64,000 bases of DNA from Artemisia argyi. Its lineage: Eukaryota > Streptophyta > Magnoliopsida > Asterales > Asteraceae. The stretch lies in assembly GCA_030686995.1 (NCBI GenBank), contig CM060685.1, positions 131,548,753-131,612,752 of the forward strand, in the 5' to 3' direction. The notes under the pieces are model-generated. The model was not told where the DNA came from. It saw only the letters and a program-made list of their open reading frames with translations, and did not search any database. Shown piece by piece: positions 51,454 to 63,648 of this stretch; position 1 is the stretch's first letter, and each line of letters opens with the position of its first letter. The translations under genes were made by a program, and so were the position numbers.

Positions 51454-53097
51454 GTGGCATCACGAGCCATGGATAACATGTAATTAATTACTAAAACTAA
51501 ATAAAATCAGATCTTTAATTGTTTTAGATACATGTTTTGATCTAGGGTTTTCTTTTATTTTATTTAAAAAAAAAAAATTGAAACCCTAACCCTAATTTAT
51601 GGGGGGGGGGTCGATTTCCACTTAAAACCCTAATTAGGGTTTGTGGTTTAATTGATTAATTGGTAATCACTAGAAACCCTAGGTCTTTAACCGGTTTTGT
51701 GATCATACCTTGTGACCTATGTGCTAATTGTTAGGTTTTATCCGTGACGAAACATGCATGTTAGTCATGGATCTTGTTTGTTTTAATTGTCACATGTATA
51801 AGATAGATCTAATATTGGGGAAGACCTCAATAATAATTATTAAAATTAATTTACGTGCTATTTGGTGTGTTAATTAGCTATGGCCTACACAATTGATTCG
51901 TCAATGTATGTGGCTCCACCTCCATTAAGAGGGGAAGGCCTTAGTTGATTGCATGCATAATTACACCTAGAATTAATTTTGTTAGGATCTTTTCTTAATA
52001 AGGATTGCATGTGGCTATTTGTTTCACCTTTGTTATTATTAGTTGTTGATTTGTCTTGAATTACTTGTTTTTATTGTTTCTTAATATTTGACTTGATGTA
52101 AGCAATAAAAAAGGGTAATTTTCATAAAGAAAATAATACGGACTAATAATGGTGAAACCATAAGTGATAAAGATTGAATCTTGCGGAGTCTTATGTGCCA
52201 ACAACGGTTCGCTTCACACGGTAATTCGCTCCAAGGCGAGACTAGCAAGATTCATACTTTATTATATGTTTTGAGATTGAATCCATAGAATTTTGCTTGA
52301 TTGATGTTTTGTACAAACATGCTTTTAAAATTAACTCTTTTAAGACAAGATTCATAATCGTGATTTGAAGGCTTAGCAAAGAGCCCTAGAGTCTGCCTTG
52401 GTTATCACAATCTTGAATATGTCTTAAAAGATTTTCTTTTAAAATCATTCTTGTAGAAAGTCATCTTAGGGTTTTTTTTTAAAACCTCAAGTAAAACTTT
52501 GTGTATTAATCTCACGAATTGGTTATAAAAAGGTTTTGAAAATCTATGCTATAAAGATGAGTGCATGCATCTTTATACATATTTTGATTGACACACCAAA
52601 ATTGAATACCCTAAAATTTAAGTTACATGCCATCTATCTATAAGGAACACTTGAAATTCTAATTTAGTAAACGTGAGACCTAGGCTAAATTATTATGACA
52701 AGGTAAAATTCTTTTAGCGCGTGAGACCATAATTGTAATTTTACATGTTTCTAAGGTAGACGACTTAATTAAGTTGTGCGTGAGACCTAGAACTTAAGGC
52801 ATGAGATGGGATGAAACATGCTTACAAGTCAAATTGATGAATCAATTTGTAGTAAATCCCATAATGGTCTAGGAATTGGAAATTTTGTTTGCCAATTATT
52901 GTTCGACAGATTACCATCTTTTGTACTTTCACCACTAGCAGATCAACTGATGTGGTGGAACTATGTAAAGTTGGATCCTAGATTTTCAAGAAAATTAGTT
53001 GGTTATATGAATATAGCCTTTGGGTATTATATTTTCTTGAAGATATTATCATCGAAAATACTAATGTTTGAACTTTTATCTATAGATATGGCTCAAC

Positions 53098-56000
53098 CCG
53101 ATAACCCATCTGTGATTTCTGCTTTCAAGAGTCATCTTGAAAGAGAAAAATTGACTGGAAAGAACTTCAATGATTGGTACCGATCGCTTAGAATTGTCTT
53201 GAGAGCGACCGGAAAACTCGATTATTTGAAGAATGATTGCCCTGTAGAGCCTGCTGCTACTGAACCAGCAGCTGTAAAAGAGGCTTGGACACTTGAGCAT
53301 AATAAATATAATGAGGTTGCTTGTTTAATGCTCACTAGTATGAATGCTCAATTGCAAAAGAAGTACGAGTATTCCTATCCCAAGGATATGCTTGATGAAC
53401 TTCGAAAGTCCTATGAAAAGCCTCTTGCAGTTGAATTGTACGAGTCTCTTGACAAACTACACAGCTGCAAACATGGTGATGGTAAACCAGTTGAAGATTT
53501 TGTGATTGAGATGAGAGAATCCTTTGATCAACTTCACAGAATTGGATTTGGTTACCCCGAGAATGTGCAAGTGCACTTAATCAACAGGTCCCTTAACAAG
53601 GACTTTGCTGGTTTTGTGCAGAACTTCAACATGCATTGCTCGGGGAAGACAGTCTCAGAATTACTCGCATTGCTTGTTGATTATGAGAAAAGTCTACCAT
53701 CCAAGGGCAAGGCTCCTACCCCGCAAGTGTTGGCGATTCAAGGGGAGAATCCAAAAGAAATCGCATGTGAACAAAGGCATTGGGAAGGGTGGAAAAGGCA
53801 AGCAGGTCATGGCCTATCAACCACAACCCAAGATGAATCAGCATCAGCCTAAGCAAAAGAAAGCAAATCCTCCAAACAAGAAGGATCAGGCTTGTCACCA
53901 CTGTCATGAAAAGGGCCATTGGAGGCGCAATTGTCCACTCTACATTCATGACTTGCGACAAAAGAAGCAGAATAATGAGGCTGGTAACCCCAGTACTTCA
54001 GGTGCGTTCTTTATGATTGAATTATTCACTCTTACTCCTAAAATGAATTCTTGGGTATATGATACGGGATGTAGCATTCATATTTGCAATACCTTGCAGG
54101 GGTTTAGAGTTGAGAGAAAGCTGGCCTATGGACAACAATTCTTGCACGTGGGTAACGGAGCACATGCAGAAGTTGAAGCTATAGGCGTATTTAATTTAGT
54201 GTTGCCTTCGGGCCTTGAACTATCTTTAAATAATTGTCATTATGCACCGTCAATTGTTAGAGGTGTAATTTCATTTTCATGTTTGTTGAACCTTGGATTC
54301 CATCATACTGTTTCTAGCAATGGAATTTCTGTTTCTTATAATGGTGTTTTTTATTTTAATGCTATTGTTGTGAATGGTATTTTTGAAATTGATATAAATG
54401 ATAATGATAATGATAATGCTTTTGTTAATAATAATTCAATGTATAGCATCAATAATAAGAGAATCAAGAAAAGTCTGGATTCGTCTTACCTTTGGCATTG
54501 TCGACTTGCTCACATTGGCAAGGCTCGCATGAAAAAGCTGCAACATGATGGGCTTTTAGATAAGATCAATGATGAATCATTTGATAAGTGTGAATCTCGT
54601 ATTGCTGGGAAGATGACAAAGAAACCCTTTAAAAATAGGATTGAAAGGGAAACTGATCTACTTGGTCTTATTTACACAGATGTGTGTGGACCACTTAGAC
54701 ATGTGTCAAGGATAGGTGCTAGCTACTTCTTAACATTTACGGATGATTATAGTCGTTATGGTTATGTTTATTTACTTAAACATAAACATGAGGTATTTGA
54801 AACATTCAAAGTGTTTAAAGCAGAAGTAGAGTTGCAACTTGGAAAGAAGATTAAAGCTCTTCGATCCGATAGAGGTGGTGAATACCTGAGTCAAGAGTTT
54901 ATAGATTATTTAGCTAAGGAGGGAATTGTCCAGCACCTTACTTCTCCATATACTCCACAACAAAATGGTGTATCTGAGAGAAGGAATCGTACATTGCAAG
55001 ATATGATACGATCTATGTTTAATCTAACAACTCTTCCTTATTCGTTTTGGGATTATGCTTTAGAATCTGCGGTTCGCATTCTTAATATGGTTCCAACAAA
55101 GAAGGTGGATAAGACTCCATATGAGTTATGGACTGGAAAAGCTCTTAACTTGTCTTATCTAAAGGTCTGGGGTTGTGAGGCGTATGTTAAACGTGACTCA
55201 GCAGACAAACTCCAACAAAGATCTGTGAAGTGCATCTTCGTAGGATACCCTAAGGAAACTATGGGTTACTACTTTTATTACCCATCTGAAAACAAAGTTT
55301 TTGTTGCAAGGTATGGAGACTTCTTGGAAAAGGAGCTCATATCTCAAGAATTCAGTGGGAGAGTATATGATCTGGAAGATGATCATGAAGATGCAACACC
55401 TTTTGAAAATACTAGCCAACTTCCTGTGGAACCTGAAAGTTTAGGTCCTCCACCTGAGGTTGAAGTGGTTCCCATTCGAAGGTCAACTAGACCTGTGAAA
55501 GCTCCTACACGTCTATGTCTTAATGTAGAGTGTGATGATAACTTACTAGGGGATCTTGATGAACCTACAAGTTATAAAGCTGCCATGAATAGTCCTGAAA
55601 AGGAAAAATGGCAGGTTGCTATGAATGGGGAAATGCAATCCATGAAAGACAATGAAGTCTGGGAAGAAGTAGACCTACCTCCGGGTGCCAAATTAGTTGG
55701 GAGTAAATGGCTCTACAAGAAAAAGACTGATATGGATGGCATTGTACACACCTATAAGGCCCGTTTGGTAGCTAAAGGCTATACTCAAACTTTTGGTGTT
55801 GACTATGAGGAGACCTTTTCTCCTGTAGCTGACATTAGGGCTATTAGGATTCTTATAGCCATAGCCGCCTACTATGACTATGAGATTTGGCAAATGGATG
55901 TCAAAACCGCCTTCTTGAATGGTCGCCTAGATGAAGACATCTATATGGCGCAGCCTGAGGGGTTTGTGAATCTTGAATTCCCAAATCGTGTATGCAAACT

Positions 56001-57159
56001 TCAAAGATCCATTTATGGATTGAAGCAAGCATCACGACAATGGAATAAGAGATTTGATAGTGAGATTAAAAAGTATGGATTCACTCAAAATCTCGATGAG
56101 CCATGTGTATATCACAAAGCTAGTGGGAGTAATGTGATTTTCCTTATTTTATATGTTGATGACATATTGATCATGGGAAACGACATTCCAAGTTTGCAAA
56201 AGGTTAAGGCATATATTGGAAATTGTTTTTCTATGAAAGATTTAGGGGAAGCTGCATTTATTCTGGGAATCAAGATATATAGAGATAGATCTCAGCGATT
56301 AATTGGATTAAGCCAAAGTGCTTACATTGATAAAATATTGAAGAGATTCAGTATGCAAAATTCCAAGAAGGGATATTTGCCAATGCAAGAACAACATGGC
56401 TTGAGCAATAAAGTTTGTGCTTCAACACCTGAAGAGGTACAACGCATGAAGAGAGTCCCTTATGCTTCGGTTGTGGGATCTATTATGTATGCGGTAAAAA
56501 GCACAAGGCCTGATGTGGCATTTGCTCATAATTTAACCAGTCGATATCAGCAGAATCCAGGTGAAGCTCACTGGACTGCTGTTAAGAATATTCTTAAGTA
56601 CCTTAGGGCTACTAAAGAGATGTTCTTAGTTTATGGGGGTACTCCATCTGCAGAACTTGATGTTACAGGTTACTGCGATGCTTCTTGGAAAGGTGATAAA
56701 GATGATACGAAGTCTCAGACGGGTTATGTCTTTGTCATTAATGGAGGAGTTGTGGATTGGAGGAGCAGAAAGCAGAGTGTACTAGCGATGTCTGCTACAG
56801 AAAGTGAGTATATAGCTGCTTCAGAAGCTGCAATGGAAGCTGTTTGGATTAGGAAGTTTGTTTCAGGGCTTGGGGTTATGCCTTCGATTCGACGACCTAT
56901 AAAAATGTATTGCGACAACTCAGCTGCAATTACATTTGCCAATGAGCCTGGAATCATGAGAGGCACCAGACATTTCCCGATTAAGCATCACTATGTTCGA
57001 GAACAAGTCGAAATAGGTGAAATCGAAATGCTCAAAGTTCACACAGATGAAAACTTAGCAGATCAATTGACAAAGCCTCTACCTGGCACCAAGCTTTATA
57101 AGCATGCTGAAGGCATAGGGCTTAGATTAGCTGAAAGTTTCATGCCCATTTGTGATTAG
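53098..57159 (+). CDS. Copia gag-pol polyprotein (gag/pol frame shift near 53738)
   Basis: Gag starts MAQPDNPSVISAFKSHLERE at 53098; the frame is open further upstream, from 52818, in the leader. It runs in frame to about 53738 (VLAIQGE). Homology then continues in another frame through RIQKKSHVNKGIGKGGKGK to the stop at 57157-57159, so one base appears gained or lost around CAAGGGGAG. Then: zinc knuckle CHHCHEKGHWRRNC; protease WVYDTGCSIHIC; integrase with WHCRLAHIG, catalytic TDV, SDRGGEYL and NGVSERRNRT; RT with MDVKTAFLNGRLDEDIYM and YVDDILIMGND; RNase H with YCDASWKGDKDD and SATESEYIAASEA. The HHCC motif reads CESR where CxxC is usual, so its last cysteine is missing. Pol is otherwise uninterrupted for about 1140 codons. 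Confidence 0.93.
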
Positions 57160-57957
57160 TATTTGGATAAGGGATGTAATGTACAATTATTATTTTAATG
57201 AAATAAAGTATTTGTTATGTTTATTTATTCATTGTCTTAATAATATATCTTATATTTGCATGTTTAAATCCGTGAATAATTTATTATTCTAAATTGTCCG
57301 TTGTCAATTAATGATACGGGAATATCATTAAACTAAGACAATATTTGAGTATTGGTTAAGGATATACTTGAAAGTATATTGATGCGTAGTCATACCAATT
57401 TCACATGATATTCGATGAATTGAATATTGGACTGATCCCAACAATATGATTTAGTATTTAATGTGAGAATCATATTTAAAGTTATCCTCAGACTTGAGAT
57501 ACCAGATCACTGTCATGGATATAGTGCATTTTTGTGAAGCAATCTACCGCTCACCGTAACAGGGAGTCATAAAGGTTGTTTTCAGAAGTGTTGCAAAGTT
57601 CATGGGTTATGCTTGTAGTCAAGAGAGAATTTGTTCCTTCTGATTTGTTCAGAAGTTTAATACTGCTGGGCCCCTCGTAGGGTTGACAAAATGTTTGCGT
57701 GGCCACGCCCAAAGTCTATCTGGAATATGTTCAGATGTTTTGGTAATTTTGTTCAATCATAAAGAAATGAGAAACAGAAATTTAATAAAGAATCTCACAT
57801 CTTTATTAATGTAGTATTAGAAACAAAAGGATAATTATAATGATGAATCATTATGGGTTTTTCCAGGAAACCTAGCTCGGGTCGAACTAGGGGCATTGGA
57901 GTGTTGCAAGACGCCAACCAATGTCATTTTACTATTAATGGATATACGAGTGGGAGC

Positions 57958-58077
57958 TGCTAAATGTTACGTATAAACATTAATATGTAAATGTCTAGTA
58001 TCGAACCCGAGACCTCGGGATTGCACACTTTACAAACAAGAATAATGTATAATAAATATATATATGTTAAATGTATC

Positions 58078-58161
<84 letters not shown>

Positions 58162-58757
58162 ACTTAATGGACTAAATGGTCGTTAGTTATTAACCGTATG
58201 GACTAACTATCATTAGTAACGAAAGATAAGGACTAGAATGAAATTTGGGAGTCAAGAAGGATCTAGAACACCCATGGGGGTGCCTAGGCCGGTCGACCCA
58301 ACCCATATGGGTCGATCCACCCTTGCTTGATCACCAAGAAATCCTCTAGTATATATACAAGGCCAAGGATTAGGGTTTCGCATCTTTTGTGCACACACAC
58401 AAACCCTAAAGTTTTCCTTTGCCTCTTTTCTTTCTTGGCCGATCGGCACAACCCCCCCTCCAAGGGATTTGGGTCGATTTTGGTTAAACCAAATTAAGTG
58501 TTTTGTTTACTTGCATCAAACCTTTATTCGTTGGTAGTTTGTGTGTACAAGAACGAGGTAATTACTTACTTTAGTAATTATCAAGAGATCGATAAACAAA
58601 ACGGTAAGGGGTTTATCATTGATCTATTTGTACAAGAATCAAGGTTTATTTGAAGTGCATCGGGTACGTTTACTATTTATGTTTTAGTTATCTTTATACG
58701 TGTTATTCTTGATCCTAGCTTCCGCAATATGTGTACTTTGATTGTATAATTCTAACA
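57958..58757 (+). repeat. 3' LTR of the copia element
   Basis: Near-identical to the 5' LTR, but its TA tract (about 58080-58157) is longer. A purine-containing stretch (ACGAGTGGGAG) before it is a weak polypurine tract. Confidence 0.95.
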
Positions 58758-58776
58758 AACTGCAAACAACACCATG

Positions 58777-58778
<2 letters not shown>

Positions 58779-58822
<44 letters not shown>
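58779..58822. repeat. Poly(A) tract
   Basis: About 43 A's just outside the copia element. Confidence 0.95.
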
Positions 58823-58825
<3 letters not shown>

Positions 58826-59485
58826 GTAAGATTTAAATGTAAAATTGAGATATAAAAAATGGAAAAAGGCATTGAACAATTTTCATAACGGGCCTTCTTA
58901 GTACTGGTCGACATGGGAAAAACAAAAACTCTTAATTTCTTTTTCTTATAAACATAATATTTGGTGCGTCAAACAGGATTAAATAAAACATACTATTTCA
59001 ACGATTTAATAACAATTTTTACATAAAATGGCATCATCAACCACACCAACATCTTAGTACTACATAAAATGGCTTCATCACGCATTTATATCAAGCACGA
59101 TTGTGATAAGGGTGGGGGGTTCAACCTTATAAGCAACTTAATAGTCAATTCCAATAAGCCTTTTTAAAGATTTTCATTGTGCAATCCAAACAACCCTTAA
59201 AAGTACTTACTCTCATAAGCAATCCCATTCAACCACTATTAGTGGTTTCAATAAGCAATCTCAAATATAATCTAATAAAGAATCCTTGAAAGCAATATCA
59301 ATAAGCAATCCCAAATAGTCCTTAAAAGTATTCATTCATTCTAATAACTAATCGACAACAACCCTTATAAGTAGATACCATCGCTACAATTCAACGGCAT
59401 ATAAAATTTATTAACGGCATGTCGGCATGTTACCTTAGAATAAAACGAATTGTACCTTTAATATCTTTTAAGTGAGGTGTTTCAT

Positions 59486-59527
<42 letters not shown>

Positions 59528-59700
59528 ATTGAGCACTTCATCAAACACCTGTAATCAAACACAAACTAACTAAATTTAAACATGGATTTTGTGAGTACTC
59601 AAAATTTAGTTTTCAATTCTTAAAAACATTCATAATTTATGCAAAAAGTTACTTGTTGTGGCGAGGAAACTGCCAAAATCGCTATCTGGGCAAAACTATT
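58823..59700. other. Gene-free spacer
   Basis: Contains AATAAGCAATCCCAA-type words repeated loosely at 59140-59320 and a poly(A) run at 59487-59525. No gene recognised. Confidence 0.4.
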
Positions 59701-59709
59701 ATTTTTTGA

Positions 59710-60156
59710 GAAATAATAAAGAAAACTATGGAACATATCCAAGATCATGAATAGTACCTGAGTTACCTCCACTCGAGACTTGGCCCCCAAATAATAAATT
59801 CATGATACTTTTAGTCTAAATGATATAAAAATGAAAACAAATTTAAACACATAAAAGATATATATAATAAGGGAGAATACCTTATCTTGACCCAATAGTT
59901 TGTGCCCGGCATTTTAATCATTAAGGAACCACCCTTTTTGCTAATACCTTCTATGCCATCTTTCCTTTTTGAGGTTTCATGATCACCTAACGTAATGGTA
60001 TCTCCTACAACCTATATATGGTTTAAACAACCATTAGCGGCTTGTTCAATTATACATTTTCATCTTGACTGAGTGAAGATCAGAATGACAAACACCACAA
60101 TACAACACTTTGAAACTTACGTTTTCATCTCCCGTCTCCCTATAATGATCATTCAT
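59710..60156 (-). CDS. Possible small multi-exon gene, unknown product (partial)
   Basis: Three minus-strand segments join in phase. The first, 60156-60121, encodes [12 protein letters not shown] before a GTAAG donor. The second, about 60014 to 59882, encodes [19 protein letters not shown] ... [14 protein letters not shown] after an ATATAG acceptor. The third, about 59802 to 59708, encodes [18 protein letters not shown] and ends GYVP-stop. The amino-acid composition and clean splice sites look coding, but I recognise no family, and the true 5' end may lie further upstream (a 5'-UTR-like exon is near 62135-62240). It could also be a gene fragment. Confidence 0.35.
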
Positions 60157-60419
60157 TGCACATTAAAGATGAGCTACAAACAACTACGATGAACAACGGA
60201 AAAACTTATGTGGATATATCTACAATTCTAGCAGCATAATCCAACTGCACACATAAAAAATTTCGTCGTTAATTTATCCGAAACAAAACATACAAAGTGA
60301 GTAAGTGACCGCTTAAACTAAAATTACCAGCGCCAATGGAATTCATCATGTGCCATACTTACAAAGAGGCTTTTTTTTAACACAATTAGTGTAACTATAT
60401 GTACACAAACCAAAACATT

Positions 60420-61564
60420 ATTATTCAATATCACTTGGCATTACTGTGAAAGATAGCATTTATGTCAGGAAAGTTGAAGCTAAGTGGAATGTTAAGTGTA
60501 AGAAAATGAACAAGAATTGATGATGGAATGTTTCAAGAGAAGTATACAGAATGGTATTGAAATATTGGGTTTTAACTGCAAATGGCTTATACCTTGTTCT
60601 GAAGCTCTTTTCAGAAGCCTCTATTCTTAATGGATTGAGAGGATGGTGCTATATCTTATTGGGAATTATAGTTCTTCTGGGAAGAGTAGTAAGTTCAAAA
60701 TGAAGTTTCCTGCTTGTTTTTAGTATCTTGATGTGTTACTAATAATGGCACCAAGTTACTTAGTGATTAAAGGGGTGTTTGGTTCTTCTAATGGAACTGT
60801 TACTCCTTCAAGAATATGCAGGGTGATTTTAATGATAAACCTGCAAATGGCAAAATATGATGGATTTTATCCAATATTTCCCATGTCTATCACTGGGCAT
60901 TGAGGAAATGTTTATACTTATTTCAACTGATGGCCTTGTATCTTGGATTGTTATTAGCTTTTATAGCTTTTAAATGATCCATAAAGTAGGTATCCAGTTG
61001 AGAAGGGTAAGTAAGTATGGTGGGCAGTGTATGAAGCTTGGAATAATGAGTGTAAGATGATCCTATTTGGTCCAAGCTATACATTGTCAAAGGAGGAAAT
61101 GGTTGGTACTCACTATAGGGTGTGTGTTCCCAGTTTGTGTGAAGCCATTGTAGTAAATGGAAATGTAGCACTTCTGGTATAGCCCCTACTGTGGAGAGGT
61201 TATGGGTGCCTAGTGAAGCCATTAACCTTTCACTCTTATGCTTACTGTGGGAGCTGGTTGAGTGAGCATGAGAGGAGGGTAAGATGGAAATGTAGCTAGA
61301 TGGTATGGTGCACTTAAAAGTGAATTTGATGAAGTCTGTTATGACTGCTTGATGTAAGGATGTATGTGCTCTGTTTCTGAGAAGAGTACTCTATCTGATA
61401 CATGAGTTAGAATTGTCAGATATTGATTAGAACATAGTTAGCTGTATTTTTGTTTCAATCATGTTTAGTATAAGAATTGGGGACTGTCCAATTCTTTATA
61501 GTTCTTATCACTGATAAGTTTGTACAGACTATTTGGAAAAGTTAATATAATTCACCATTTTGCA

Positions 61565-61600
<36 letters not shown>
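60420..61600 (+). other. Poly(A)-ended segment, possible retroposed non-coding sequence
   Basis: A compositionally distinct stretch, richer in G than its surroundings, ends with a run of about 35 A's at 61567-61601. No coding frame or tRNA-like promoter is recognised, and no flanking duplication was found. It may be a retroposed transcript or a fragment of a larger element. Confidence 0.35.
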
Positions 61601-61601
<1 letters not shown>

Positions 61602-61603
<2 letters not shown>

Positions 61604-62280
61604 GAACCAATTCTTTCAGGTCTTACAATTCTTTCACAAAGGAAACCTAAACAAAGTTAAGTATTATGCACAAAACATTTGTTAATGGGCACGACATAAG
61701 ATTTACCAATCTAGAAGAAACTTATTTCTCTTGACATTGCTTCATAAAGATCAAATCTTAGCTTGATAAACAAACTTTCAAACACCCATGATGCAAAAAG
61801 TACAATACTAAACTTTATAAACAGTTACCATCACTTACCATAAAGATGAAAACTGCTTAAACACTTACCATCAAATTTACACAAAAATTTGATTCTTAAG
61901 TTTGAGGATACATAACATACAAATCATCGGACATTAGTTGCATCCCTGCAAACACCAATCAACAAAATTAAATCGAATTAAAGTTTAAAAACGAATTGAA
62001 AAAATTAGATTAGACAATCTGATCACATCTTATGATTTTATGCATCATAACATAGCAAACCCTCAATGTTTAATTGATTCTTATTAATAACCTGGATCGT
62101 GAAAGAATAATAGCAATCGAGTACTCACCCAAATTTAGATGATAGAGGTGGGTTTTAGGGGAAAGAGTAGGTAGTACCGTTGATCATCTTCACCGATCTT
62201 TTGTTTCGATTATTAGGGTTTTTTTTTCGGTTAGGTTTCTTGGAAAAACGAATTGAATTGGGAAGATGATATTATTACTC
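61602..62280 (-). other. Possible 5' region of a minus-strand gene
   Basis: On the minus strand, 62240 to 62135 looks like an untranslated exon: AAACCCTAATAATCG, a short frame MINGTTYSFP-stop, and a GTGAGT donor. The next candidate exon starts after TTTGCAG near 61947 and carries MQLMSDDLYVMYPQT-stop. Both frames are very short and could be upstream ORFs. A link to the segments at 59710-60156 is speculation. Confidence 0.25.
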
Positions 62281-62623
62281 CGTATTATTTTTTAGATTTT
62301 ATTTATAGTTTTGGCCCAAAACTATTGATTAATGAATCTCAAGGACACGTGTATTTTTGATTTTTTTTCAACATCCAATACAAAAACGAATTTTTTTTAG
62401 TTTTGGCTAAATGTGGAAATATTTAAGACTTTTTTTTTATTAAATATCTTAAAAAGAAAAATAATAATAATTAAATTATTACTAAAAAATGAATGAATTC
62501 ATTTTTTTCAAATGAAAATTTCCCAATAAGGATTTTGTTTTATTAGGAAAAAGATGTTTGATGATTTCAATGAGTTCGTTATTTTAGGTATGTGTAACTG
62601 ATAACCAATGGATTTGATAGCGT

Positions 62624-62784
62624 ATCAATATTGGGAAATAATTGGAACACTCTCAAAATTTATGTGAGACACTCCACTCTGTGCAATAGACAGTTGTACT
62701 TCAAGTATAACTTGCTTTAACTACTTGTACAGTGGAGTATCCCAATAAGATTTGGGAGTGTGCCAATTACTTCCCATCAATATT
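62624..62784. mobile_element. 143-bp MULE-type MITE with 9-bp target duplication
   Basis: The element 62633-62775 begins GGGAAATAATTGGAACACTC and ends GAGTGTGCCAATTACTTCCC. It is flanked by the exact 9-bp repeat ATCAATATT (62624-62632 and 62776-62784). The inverted repeat continues inward to ACTCCACT / AGTGGAGT, so nearly the whole unit folds into a hairpin. Confidence 0.88.
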
Positions 62785-63000
62785 AGTAGCCTAAGCTCAC
62801 TATTCACACACTCGAATCACGCCCATTACCAAAGTCCATCAATACTTGATGGAAACCCAGCTTAAAAATCCCACGCCATGTAGGGCTTAGTAAAACCTTT
62901 TAGGCCCGAGTGAGTAAGACAGTACTACTGCTCACTAACTGTCACTAACGGTTAAGATCTACCATCGAACACTGTACAGTATGGACGCACGACAAGCACC

Positions 63001-63263
63001 ACTATGTACAGAGGCGCAGTTATGTAGGGGCGGGAGGGGGCGCCCGACCCCCCGAAATTTTTTTTGCGATGTAGGGGGTATATAATTTTCGTGTAGAAAA
63101 ATTTCGGTATATTCGGTTTCGACCTCCCATTTTAATTGTGAATTTTTTTTTATACGCAATAAAATTTTGATCCATTACATTTTACATAAGCCCATCTACC
63201 CAAACTAAAATCCATTAATAAACCAAATCCCAAACTAAAATCCATTACTTATTTACTTAGCCC

Positions 63264-63308
<45 letters not shown>

Positions 63309-63648
63309 AAAACCTCCCCCTTCGAAGTTCGACCCTCATCTCCTCCCACAGTCCCACCTTCCTGCCTCCTGGCTCCTCACTCATGCAGTCTCACCGGCCA
63401 CCACCGACTACCGCCGACGGCCGACCACCAACCGTTTGTCTCTTTTTTAATGTTTAGTTGTCTTAGACAAATGTTTAGTTTTTTAGTGATTGAAATTTTT
63501 TTTTTTTTATAATAATAGTATTTACTTTTTGACCCGACCCGAATCGAATCACCGACCCGAACATATTACCCTAAAAATAGCGTTAGTAAAAAAAATTTAG
63601 ATCCCGACCCCCCATTCAAAATTTTCTAGCTTCGCCACTGACTATGTA
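63001..63648. mobile_element. hAT-type element, 632 bp, with perfect 8-bp target duplication
   Basis: The element 63009-63640 begins CAGAGGCGCAG and ends CTTCGCCACTG. The target duplication ACTATGTA is exact (63001-63008 and 63641-63648). Both ends carry GGGGGTCGGGATC / CGCCCGACCCCC-type words. It contains a poly(A) run at 63271-63307 and CCACCGACTACCGCCGACGG-rich sequence, possibly a captured host fragment, but no supported gene. Confidence 0.92.

Larger units (their letters stand above)
50671..58762 (+). mobile_element. Complete Ty1/copia LTR retrotransposon
   Basis: The element 50676-58757 (8.08 kb) has LTRs of 778 and 800 bp, beginning TGTTAAATG / TGCTAAATG and ending TAACA. It is flanked by the exact 5-bp duplication AACTG (50671-50675 and 58758-58762). 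Just after the 5' LTR, TGGCATCACGAGCCATGG resembles the initiator-Met tRNA primer site (usually TGGTATCAGAGCC). Gag-pol domain order is protease, integrase, reverse transcriptase, RNase H, the copia order. By eye the LTRs differ mainly in TA-tract length plus about ten substitutions, so the insertion is recent in relative terms. Confidence 0.96.

Noticed and set aside
52818..53097. N-terminal extension of copia Gag starting MLTSQIDESICSKSHNG
   Set aside because: No resemblance to Gag; homology begins at MAQPDNPSV (53098). The upstream part is leader that happens to be open.
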